64,000 nucleotides of DNA. It comes from Reyranella sp. Lineage in GTDB: Bacteria > Pseudomonadota > Alphaproteobacteria > Reyranellales > Reyranellaceae. Location of the stretch: NCBI GenBank assembly GCA_019750135.1, contig JAIEOV010000009.1, forward strand, positions 276,398 to 340,397. The letters run 5' to 3'. The notes under the pieces are model-generated. The model had not been told where the DNA came from. It made no database searches and saw only the letters and a program-made list of their open reading frames with translations. The position numbers and the translations under genes were made by a program. Below, piece by piece: positions 48,673-56,149 of this stretch; positions within the stretch are counted from its first letter, which is position 1, and each line of letters begins with the position of its first letter.

Positions 48673-49848
48673 TCAGGGAAATTGCGGACGAGCCCTGGGT
48701 GTCCGGGTGGCGAGGAGGTAGAGGACGCTGGGAGCCAGCACGGCGGCACCGATCAGGAACGGGCTGGCGCTTCCCGTCGCCTGGCTGATCGCGCCTGCAG
48801 CCAGGCCGGCCGCGACGCCGCCCCATTTGGAGGCGCTGTCCAGGCGTCCGAAGATGCGTCCAGCGTTTTCAGCGTGGGCGATTTCTGAAATCGCGCCGTT
48901 CAGGCCGATGAATCCGGCGGTCATGGTGAGCCCCATGAGCACGCGCCAGGCGACCAACGCGGGGAGGCCGACCGCCAGAGCCTGGCCGACGAGGCTGGCG
49001 GCGAGCAACACGAGGGCGATCGCCAGGGTCAAGGTCAGACGGCTTTGCCCGAGACGCAGGCTGAGCGGACCGGCGCCGACCAGGTAGACGAAGTGAGGCA
49101 GGCCAAACAGTGCCCCGGCCATCCCGCCGGGAAGTCCAGGCGCGATGCTTCGCGCGAACTCGATGAAGTAGGGGAAGGTGACGACCGTCGAGAACGCGAA
49201 GGCGAACTGAAGGATCGCCAGACGCCGCACGCCCGGAACGCCGTTTGCCGACGCGACGACCGCGCGTTCCTTGGCCGGGCCGTCCGCGGCCGGGGCCGGG
49301 GCCGGCAGCCGCCAGATCAGCAGCGCGGAAATCAGCGGCAGAAGCGCCAGCCAGCGATACAGCTCCAGGGGAGAGCCCATCGTCATGAAGGCGCCCAGCA
49401 GCGCCGGCGCCACCACCAGGGCTGCGCGCGCCGAACCCTGCATCAGCGTCAGAGTCCGCGTGAGGTTGCTGCCGCTGGTCACTGTGGCGAGGTAGGCGTT
49501 TGAGGCGGAGAAGGTGCCGCCGAGCAGGCCTTGAAGCGCCAAGGCTGCGATGAAGGTCGGCACGTTGGTGGCGAAGCCGGCCATCAAGAAGCTGCCCGCC
49601 AGACCAAGCTGAGCGCGCAGCAGCATGGTCTTCTTGCCGAAGCGGTCGCTCAGATCTCCCCAGATCGGCGCGCTTAGCGCGGTCATCAGGGGCGGCAGCA
49701 CGTAGCACCAGCCGGCGAGCCAGGTCGTCTGGCTGCCGAGAGAGTCCCGCAGGATGATCGGGAAGAACGGCGGCATCCCCAGCGCCGAGAACGACGCCGT
49801 GAAATGCCCGACGACAATGGTCGCCACGGTCCAGCGCGGCGGGCTCAT
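48673..49848 (-). CDS. pvsC: MFS exporter of the siderophore cluster (PvsC-like)
   Basis: 391 residues, 12 predicted membrane helices with the MFS loop motif GDLSDRFGKKTM between helices 2 and 3. It lies between the two NIS synthetase genes and overlaps pvsB by four bases (ATGA), the pvsC position. The expected role is export of the finished siderophore to the periplasm. Confidence 0.87.
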   Translation of the reverse strand: MSPPRWTVATIVVGHFTASFSALGMPPFFPIILRDSLGSQTTWLAGWCYVLPPLMTALSAPIWGDLSDRFGKKTMLLRAQLGLAGSFLMAGFATNVPTFIAALALQGLLGGTFSASNAYLATVTSGSNLTRTLTLMQGSARAALVVAPALLGAFMTMGSPLELYRWLALLPLISALLIWRLPAPAPAADGPAKERAVVASANGVPGVRRLAILQFAFAFSTVVTFPYFIEFARSIAPGLPGGMAGALFGLPHFVYLVGAGPLSLRLGQSRLTLTLAIALVLLAASLVGQALAVGLPALVAWRVLMGLTMTAGFIGLNGAISEIAHAENAGRIFGRLDSASKWGGVAAGLAAGAISQATGSASPFLIGAAVLAPSVLYLLATRTPRARPQFP

Positions 49849-51656
49849 GACGCCCTCAGGAAGTTCGGCGCGGTCTCGCCATAGAACTTGTTGACGTCCG
49901 CGGCTCCGGTGCTCGCCTTGCTCTCCAGGCTCGCGGCGCGAAGCAGGTACTTCAGCGGCAGACGCTCGGCCTGCAGAAGCGCGCGACGTGCAAGAGTTAC
50001 GTCCTCGCTGTCCGCCGCGAGGTCGTCGAGGGCGGCGCTTAGCGCCTCGCGCACGCGACGATAGAAATCGTCGCGCGTCGCATGCCCGGCCTCCGCCATG
50101 GCCTCGACCAGGACGGCGAGATTAAGCTGCAGCGTGATGGTGATGAACATGCGCGCGAGCGCCATCGGATCGTCGACGACGATCCGCCGGTCCAGGAGAC
50201 CGTCGAGCCAGGGCGACAGATCCGATCGGCGGCTCGCCAGACGCGCGCCGTCTATGCGCGCCGCGTCGTTGTCCTTCAAAAGCAGGCGCAACGGCGAGCC
50301 GGCGGACAGCGCCAGCATCGAGTTCTGCTGGTTCGACTCCAACGCCACGCCGTAGCGGATCCACAGCGTCAGGTGCAGCCGCGCGGTGAGCTCGAGATAC
50401 TCCTCGAACAGGCGCAGCAGGTCGCCGCCCCGATGCCGGTCGGCCAGGGTCTCGATGACCAGCCGTCGATCCGGTCCGCGCGCGGCCAAAGCGGCGACGG
50501 GAGCGACGTCCTCGTCGCGCAGCGTGTCCGGATAGCGGCGCAGGATGAAGCCGAGGAACGGCTGATCGGCCACGCAGCCGCCCACTTCCTCGTCAGTCAA
50601 CAGAAGGCGATGGCCAAGCTCCGGCAGGTCCGCGGCGATCGCCTTCAGCATGGTCTGAACCCCGTGGCCGTCGCGGATGGTGCTGGGCTTGATTGTGCGG
50701 AGGTTCCGCGTGCCCAGAGTGCGCATCACCAGCGGAAGCTTGATGTGGTGCGACGGGCAGCCGAGCACCGCGACGGTGCGGACCGAAAGGGTCGGCGTGA
50801 CCTTCAGCCAGGGGAGCGGCGCGCGCACGACGCGTTCGGTCAGGCCGCTTTCAGCCAGATAGCCGTCCAGTGCGCCGGTCCACATCGCACCGTGCACCGG
50901 CAGCAGTACGTGGTCGCCCGCGAGGTCCTCCGGCAGCCCGACATCGGCAAACCGGGGCGCGATGTGGGCCGGCAGGTCGGCGCCGCGGTACAGCGCTCGC
51001 GGCGCGGCGACCCAATGCAGCTCGAAGATTGGCTGGAATTCCGGCGCGTAGGCACGCAGGTCCGCTTTGCTGAAGCCAAGCTTGGCTCTGGCCGTCGGAT
51101 AGAAGGGATGGTCGTGGAAGGCGGCGAGACGGTCATGCCTGAGCAGGCTCGCCGCCCACGTCGGCCAGTTCGCCACGCCGCCGTCGTTGTCGGCGAACCA
51201 GCGCGAGCGTTCAGCCGCGCACCAGGCGCCGTGCTCCTCGGCCACGCGGCACTCTTCTGCAAAGGCCTCATGGAAGCCGCGGGTCTCGGCGTCCAACCCG
51301 GCGCGGAAGTGGCGCAGAATGCTCGCTAGGTCGGTCAGGGCTTGCGCCTGGCCGTCGACGCAGGCGATGGCGGGCAGCGACCGCAGACGCCATTCCTGCA
51401 TGAACCGGCAAGGCTCGACCGGCAACCAGAGTACAACGCCCGCGAGTTCGGCCCCCAGCCATCCGCCCGACCGCAGAGCCGGGTCGAGCTGATCGGCGAA
51501 GGAAAGGGCGGTCCCCTTCTCGATGCGGCCGCGGCTCATGCAGCCGCGCACGTCCTCGCGCAGCACGGCATCGAGCACCCGCCGGGTGAGGCGATCGGGC
51601 GCGATGGCGCCGATCGTCGACGGCACGGCGACGGTCTGGCAGGCGAGGGAGCTCAC
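49845..51656 (-). CDS. pvsB: NIS siderophore synthetase (IucA/IucC family, PvsB-like)
   Basis: 603 residues, second synthetase of the pathway. Motifs include LLPVHGAMWTGALDGYL in the region where relatives have HPWQ, then TPTLSVRTVAVLG, HHIKLPLVMRTLGTRNLRTI and KDNDAARIDG. The variant HGAMW block matches the more divergent synthetases of vibrioferrin clusters. Overlaps both neighbours by four bases, giving tight coupling with pvsA and pvsC. Confidence 0.87.
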   Translation of the reverse strand: MSSLACQTVAVPSTIGAIAPDRLTRRVLDAVLREDVRGCMSRGRIEKGTALSFADQLDPALRSGGWLGAELAGVVLWLPVEPCRFMQEWRLRSLPAIACVDGQAQALTDLASILRHFRAGLDAETRGFHEAFAEECRVAEEHGAWCAAERSRWFADNDGGVANWPTWAASLLRHDRLAAFHDHPFYPTARAKLGFSKADLRAYAPEFQPIFELHWVAAPRALYRGADLPAHIAPRFADVGLPEDLAGDHVLLPVHGAMWTGALDGYLAESGLTERVVRAPLPWLKVTPTLSVRTVAVLGCPSHHIKLPLVMRTLGTRNLRTIKPSTIRDGHGVQTMLKAIAADLPELGHRLLLTDEEVGGCVADQPFLGFILRRYPDTLRDEDVAPVAALAARGPDRRLVIETLADRHRGGDLLRLFEEYLELTARLHLTLWIRYGVALESNQQNSMLALSAGSPLRLLLKDNDAARIDGARLASRRSDLSPWLDGLLDRRIVVDDPMALARMFITITLQLNLAVLVEAMAEAGHATRDDFYRRVREALSAALDDLAADSEDVTLARRALLQAERLPLKYLLRAASLESKASTGAADVNKFYGETAPNFLRAS

Positions 51657-52858
51657 GCGCGGATGTCCCAGATCAGGCTGGACTGCGCAGTCTGCACGGC
51701 GGCCGCCAACGTGTCCGTGTCGACGGCGCTGGCGCTGAGGACGCCCAGATAATCCTTGTTCGAATGGGTCACGACGACGCGGTCGCCCGGCCGGCGCAGC
51801 GCGCGATAATGGACGCGCACGTCAGCCTCTTCGCGCAGGAAGCCCGCCGGCGCCGCAATGACCTCGCCAGGGCGGTCGGCTGCGAAATAAAGGATTGCGG
51901 CCGCTCGATCGGCGACGTCGCACTCGCCGAGCGGTTCGCCGAGATGCAGGCGCAGAATCTTCTCGAACAGCGAGATGCCCAGCGTGTGCTCGAGCATGAA
52001 GTCCCGGTGATCGCCGACCGTGCGGTAGTTGATCTCGATGAGGCGCGGACCGTCGTCGGTGAGCACAAATTCGGTGTGACATGAGCCGAAGCCGACGCCG
52101 AAGGCGGTGAGTTGGCTCAGCACGGCCTGCTTTTGGGCGGTCGTCAGCCAATCACCCCAGCGCGCCTCCAACTCCACGAAGTTGGGCGGCGGCCCCAAGG
52201 TGACGCGAAAGCCCCCGAGGACGCGAATGTCTGAGCCGTCGCCGAGCGTCTCGAGCGTGTAGAGATCGCCCGCCACGAACTCCTCGAGCAGCATCGCGCG
52301 GCCCGGCTGGGCGCTCCAGACGCTGCGGCAATGAGAGGCCAGTTCGTCTCGATCCTGGCATTGGCGAACCTGCTGGCTGCCGACCCCTTCACGGGGCTTG
52401 GCCACGCAGGGGAAGGGCACGCCGGACAGGCCCGCAAGCTCGGCTTCATTCGTCACGACGGCATGCCACAAGGTGTCCAGACCCTGATCGCGCAGGAAGG
52501 CGCGCATGGCGGCCTTGTTCTTCGCCCGGTAGGCCACTCGCCAGTCCTTGCCGGGGAGGCGGAAATACTCGGCCGCGAGGGCGGTGCTGGTCTGTAGGTG
52601 GTCGCTATTGGAGAAGACTGCGACAGGACGCTCGCCGCGCCCGCTGATCTGGTTGACGACCGCCACCGGGTTGAACACGTCGCAGGCGACGATCTCGCCC
52701 GGATAGGCCGGCAAACCAGGCGCGGCGAAGTGGCGCCTGTGCGCCTCAACGTTGTCGGTGAGCAAGGTCACAGAAAGCCCAAGACGACGGGCCGCAGGAA
52801 GGAAGCCCTCATTGACCGACTCGGTCGGCACATGGGCGAGCAGGACGAGATTGGCCAT
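51653..52858 (-). CDS. pvsA: ATP-grasp ligase of the siderophore cluster (PvsA-like)
   Basis: About 401 residues from ATG 52858. ATP-grasp fold with the B-domain block VPFPCVAKPREGVGSQQV, the CLEEF-type segment MLLEEFVAGDLYTLETLGDG and the catalytic end FVLTDDGPRLIEINYR. The vibrioferrin pathway is marked by such a gene at the head of the operon, where it activates an amino acid (alanine in vibrioferrin). It is first in pvsABCDE and preceded by an iron-box-like palindrome at 52928. Confidence 0.87.
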   Translation of the reverse strand: MANLVLLAHVPTESVNEGFLPAARRLGLSVTLLTDNVEAHRRHFAAPGLPAYPGEIVACDVFNPVAVVNQISGRGERPVAVFSNSDHLQTSTALAAEYFRLPGKDWRVAYRAKNKAAMRAFLRDQGLDTLWHAVVTNEAELAGLSGVPFPCVAKPREGVGSQQVRQCQDRDELASHCRSVWSAQPGRAMLLEEFVAGDLYTLETLGDGSDIRVLGGFRVTLGPPPNFVELEARWGDWLTTAQKQAVLSQLTAFGVGFGSCHTEFVLTDDGPRLIEINYRTVGDHRDFMLEHTLGISLFEKILRLHLGEPLGECDVADRAAAILYFAADRPGEVIAAPAGFLREEADVRVHYRALRRPGDRVVVTHSNKDYLGVLSASAVDTDTLAAAVQTAQSSLIWDIRA

Positions 52859-52927
52859 GAGGGGACAGCTCCATTCATTAAGTCGCAATTCAGCTGCGCA
52901 GCAGCTGCGGTGGGGTCTATCTATATA

Positions 52928-52942
52928 TGCGAATGAGTCGCA
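52928..52942. promoter_or_regulatory. Candidate Fur-type iron box upstream of pvsA
   Basis: TGCGA-ATGAG-TCGCA, about 70 bases before the pvsA start, extended by ATTGCAAT on one side. Read toward pvsA it is TTGCGACTCATTCGCA. This matches 14 of 16 bases of the site before the TonB receptor (TTGCGACTCACTTGCA at 55595). Shared sites suggest one iron-responsive regulator. Confidence 0.5.
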
Positions 52943-52972
52943 ATTGCAATAGAAAAAATACAGTTAGGCGCA

Positions 52973-53210
52973 TCAATGAGCGCCAAGATCTTGGTCGTCA
53001 TACCGCCGTTGGAGCGGCCTATGGCCTGGCTCTGAGTCCCCTTTTGCGGCCAGGCCGTGACGATGGACCTTGACGATGGTGGCATCGACCATGGCGCATT
53101 CCATGTGCGGCTCGTCCGAGCAGGCCTCGAAAAGCCGGACGAAAACATCGGCTTTGACCCAGTGGCGATAGCGCTTGAACACCGTGTTCCACTTGCCGAA
53201 GAGCGTTCGC
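52973..53210 (-). mobile_element. IS5-family transposase relic
   Basis: Reads GKWNTVFKRYRHWVKADVFV, then MECAMVDATIVKVHRHGLAA, and shifts frame to SQAIGRSNGGMTTKILALID. This is an N-terminal/central part of an IS5-family (IS427-like) transposase with a frameshift and missing C-terminus. It lies between pvsA and the TonB receptor, just upstream of the pvsA iron box. Confidence 0.75.
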
Positions 53211-53329
53211 CGCGTACTCCGCAGTGAAGCGCGCCAAGTCGGTGTCGCAGGCACGCTTGGGCACGATATTGATCGTGCCACCGACGCTGCTTTGGGCGAC
53301 ATGCCATAGAGGACCGTGCTCGGCCCCTT
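53211..53329 (-). pseudogene. Relic of a second TonB-dependent siderophore receptor
   Basis: Two frames together give KGPSTVLYGMSP then SSVGGTINIVPKRA and TDLARFTAEYA, the plug-domain signature of TonB-dependent siderophore receptors. A frameshift separates them and the IS5 relic cuts the rest. This is a fragment of a different receptor from the intact one upstream. Confidence 0.65.
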
Positions 53330-53439
53330 GGCCGCAAATCCTCGCCAAGAATGTCGATACCGTTGGCGCCGTAATGCGCGACCACGGCGGTCGCGCGAAC
53401 GGCGAAAGCCGTGCTTGCCGTCGGGCAAGCCAGATACCA

Positions 53440-55539
53440 TCAGAGATTGGTCGTCAGGCTCAGCATGAAGGCGCGTCCAGGCCCAGGCACACGGCCGACC
53501 GGGCTGGTATCGACACCCCGGAAATAGTAGTCGGTATCGAGTGCGTTGTTCACCGTGAACGCGGCCGTGACGTTGCGGCCACCACGGACTTCGAAGTCGC
53601 GAGCCAGCCGGAGATTGAGCAGCCAGTAACCGGGAACTTGACCGATCGTACCGGTCAGATCTTCGGCTACGGTATTGGCCGCATCGGTGAACGCATTGCT
53701 CTGGTAGTATCCTGTAGCGCCGAAACTGTAGGGACCCGTCCGATAGAAGGCGCCAAGACTCAGCAAGTGTTGCGACGCGAACGGCACTCTGTTGCCAGCA
53801 TATTGTCCAGACTGCAGCCGAGCGTCCAGGAACGTATAGGCGGCGCGGATTGCAGCACCAGGAAAGATGGCGGGCTGCCAGTTCGCCTCGAGTTCGAACC
53901 CTTGGTGCAAAGTCTGTCCAAGGTTGAGAAAACGCTGGGAGAAGCGGTCGAAGTCGATCTGCGCGGAGAAATCGAAGCGGAATGCCGTCGCACTGAAGTC
54001 GAGCCCAGGCATTGGAAACAGGCGGAAACCCACCTCATAGTTCCAGGCCACTTCCGCCCCGACATCCCCGCCACGTGTCACTTGTGCAACCTGCGGCGGA
54101 CGTAGCGACTTATGCAGGTTTGCGAACAAGAAGATCTCGTCCGACAACCGGTAGCCGATATCGAGGCCCGGTAGCAGCTCCTGACTGATGTTGCGGGAGG
54201 CGTTGCGGGCGATGTTGTCGCGAAAGGCGGTATCCACGTATTCGTAGCGCAGACCAGGGGTGATCTGGAGCTTCCCGTTCAGGAACCTGACCGTGTCGTT
54301 GGCATAGAATGCGTAGGCATTGGTATCGAAGCGCCAGTCGCGTTGGCGTGTGGTCGCGCGAGTGCGCAAGTTGTACTGGTCGACGACGAAATCGACTCCC
54401 TCGCGCACATAACGGGCACCGAGGGTAATTGTCTGGTCGATGCCACCAGGCTTGATGTTCCAGCCCACACGCGGCTCTAGCCCAAAGACACCGAAGGAAC
54501 GCGGGCTGGTGGATACTACGGCCGGCATCAGGGCGGGATTGAATGGTTCGGAAAAGGTGAAGCTGCGGCTGCTTCCGTGACCGAATGCGAGCAAACTGAA
54601 CTCAGCCGTATCATCGATTGCATGGGTGTAGACCGCGGAGCCTCGCCAGGTTTTGCCTCCAAAGGCATCATACGGTCGCTGCGACTGCCATCTGTTCTGC
54701 TGGTAGGCCTGGGGTGTAAGGGCGCCGGGCAGTTCTGCGTTGGCTTGGTAGAACTGAAATTGTCCCTTCAATTGAGCATCGTCGCTAATATGCCAATCGG
54801 CATCGAGCAACACGTTGTATGCCGCCGTGTTTGAGTGATCCCGACTGCCTGCGCCTTTGATGGCATTGAGTTGAAGCTGCATGCCGAGATTGGATGTGAC
54901 CAATCCACCAGCGCGCATGTAGGTGTCCGTAAGGGCGTTGCCCGTGTGATCCGCCACCGTCACCTGCTCGGACAGCGTGTAGCTGGGTGCCGTCGGTATG
55001 GGCCGGGAGATGAAGTTTATCACGCCGCCTACGTTGTTGGGGCCATAGCGCACGGCGGCACCGCCTCGCACGATGTCGATACGGTCGATGGTCTGCATCG
55101 TGACGGGAAAGAGCGAGAGCCCGGTTCCGGTATAGGGCGCAAGCGCGAGCGGTACTCCATCGAGCAGCACTTGGGCGCGCTCACTGCGAGCCGGATTGAG
55201 TCCACGAATCCCGAAGTTCGGCAACAGGCCCGTACCTGTCTCATCCTGCACAATGACTCCTGGGGACTGGCGCATTGCATCTTCGAGATTTCGGGCGCCC
55301 GACTCGCGCAAGGCCCGATCGGAGAGGACGGTTCTTGCGCCAGGATAGGTTCGCACCGCCTTCTCGGATCCGTCGCCAAGCCACTCCCCGACGACCTGCA
55401 CCTCGGGTAGTTGAACAGTTGTGTCGCTCTGTTGCGTCGGCTGAGGCGTCTGCGCAGCGGCGGCAAGCGGCCAGACGAGTCTACCGAAACCCACGATTGC
55501 TGCTGCGGACAGGAGTGTCCGCACGCTTCCCTTCAACAT
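53440..55539 (-). CDS. TonB-dependent outer-membrane siderophore receptor (PvuA/FecA-like)
   Basis: About 699 residues from ATG 55539 (a long G run upstream serves as ribosome site). A signal peptide ends near AAAAQTPQ. The plug domain has LPEVQVVGEW, NLEDAMRQSPGVIVQDETG, FGIRGLNPARSERAQVLLDG and IDIVRGGAAVRYGPNNVGG. A 22-strand barrel follows, ending in the outer-membrane signal (FMLSLTTNL, uncommon final Leu). No STN signalling domain is present, so it is a transport receptor rather than a sigma-factor sensor. Beside pvsABCDE it should import the ferric form of the same siderophore. Confidence 0.88.
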   Translation of the reverse strand: MLKGSVRTLLSAAAIVGFGRLVWPLAAAAQTPQPTQQSDTTVQLPEVQVVGEWLGDGSEKAVRTYPGARTVLSDRALRESGARNLEDAMRQSPGVIVQDETGTGLLPNFGIRGLNPARSERAQVLLDGVPLALAPYTGTGLSLFPVTMQTIDRIDIVRGGAAVRYGPNNVGGVINFISRPIPTAPSYTLSEQVTVADHTGNALTDTYMRAGGLVTSNLGMQLQLNAIKGAGSRDHSNTAAYNVLLDADWHISDDAQLKGQFQFYQANAELPGALTPQAYQQNRWQSQRPYDAFGGKTWRGSAVYTHAIDDTAEFSLLAFGHGSSRSFTFSEPFNPALMPAVVSTSPRSFGVFGLEPRVGWNIKPGGIDQTITLGARYVREGVDFVVDQYNLRTRATTRQRDWRFDTNAYAFYANDTVRFLNGKLQITPGLRYEYVDTAFRDNIARNASRNISQELLPGLDIGYRLSDEIFLFANLHKSLRPPQVAQVTRGGDVGAEVAWNYEVGFRLFPMPGLDFSATAFRFDFSAQIDFDRFSQRFLNLGQTLHQGFELEANWQPAIFPGAAIRAAYTFLDARLQSGQYAGNRVPFASQHLLSLGAFYRTGPYSFGATGYYQSNAFTDAANTVAEDLTGTIGQVPGYWLLNLRLARDFEVRGGRNVTAAFTVNNALDTDYYFRGVDTSPVGRVPGPGRAFMLSLTTNL

Positions 55540-55594
55540 CAAAATTGTCCCCCCCCCAAAATTTGCCGCGATCAGGGGTCGCATCTAATCGATA

Positions 55595-55610
55595 TTGCGA
55601 CTCACTTGCA
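55595..55610. promoter_or_regulatory. Candidate Fur-type iron box upstream of the TonB receptor
   Basis: TTGCGACTCACTTGCA, about 56 bases before the receptor start, nearly identical to the site before pvsA in inverted orientation. Found by eye as the longest shared string in the two promoter gaps. Confidence 0.5.
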
Positions 55611-55676
55611 AGAGATTTATTGCGTCACTACTATATTTTACGGCATATCGACTGAAGAGAGCGCAGATCGTCTCGC

Positions 55677-55770
55677 ATGTCATCTCTTGCGATCCTCCCT
55701 ATCGGCGTTTTCGCCGACAGATCCGACACCCCGATCGAAACAATTCGCACCTATGAGCGCCTTGGCTTGG
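55677..55770 (+). pseudogene. MerR-family regulator relic (N-terminal)
   Basis: ATG 55677 opens ILPIGVFADRSDTPIETIRT, then YERLGLVARS, the start of a MerR helix-turn-helix. After about 31 codons the sequence switches to IS66 transposase, so only the DNA-binding beginning is left. Confidence 0.6.
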
Positions 55771-56130
55771 TGGCCAGGTCGCGACGCGCGGCGCAAGTTC
55801 TTCGACCTGGCTCGCCTCACCAAGGCGCCGATCGCTCTCGAAACGGTCGCTCGCATCGATGCGTTGTTCGCCATCGAGCGCGACCTCAACGGACTGTCAC
55901 CCGACGAGCGCAAGCGCGCGCCGCCAAGAGCGCAGCCGCCCGCTAGCCGAAGCATTGGGAACTTGGCTGCGCGAGCAGTACGTCAGGCTCTCGTCCAACA
56001 GCCAGGTCGCCAAGGCGATTGCCTACAGCCTGAACTGCTGGGACGCCCTGGTTCGCTTCCTCGACGACGGCCGCCTCTGCCTCAGCAACAACGCCGCCGA
56101 GCGGGCGCTGCGCTGCATCGCGATGAGGCA
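55770..56130 (+). mobile_element. IS66-family transposase (TnpC) relic
   Basis: Reads ARRKFFDLARLTKAPIALET, then after a frameshift near 55920 LGTWLREQYVRLSSNSQVAK and DDGRLCLSNNAAERALRCIA. This is the C-terminal catalytic part of IS66 TnpC. It ends abruptly at ARRH-like sequence just before the chimeric gene. Inactive. Confidence 0.8.
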
Positions 56131-56149
56131 TTCATTGTGCACCTCGTTC

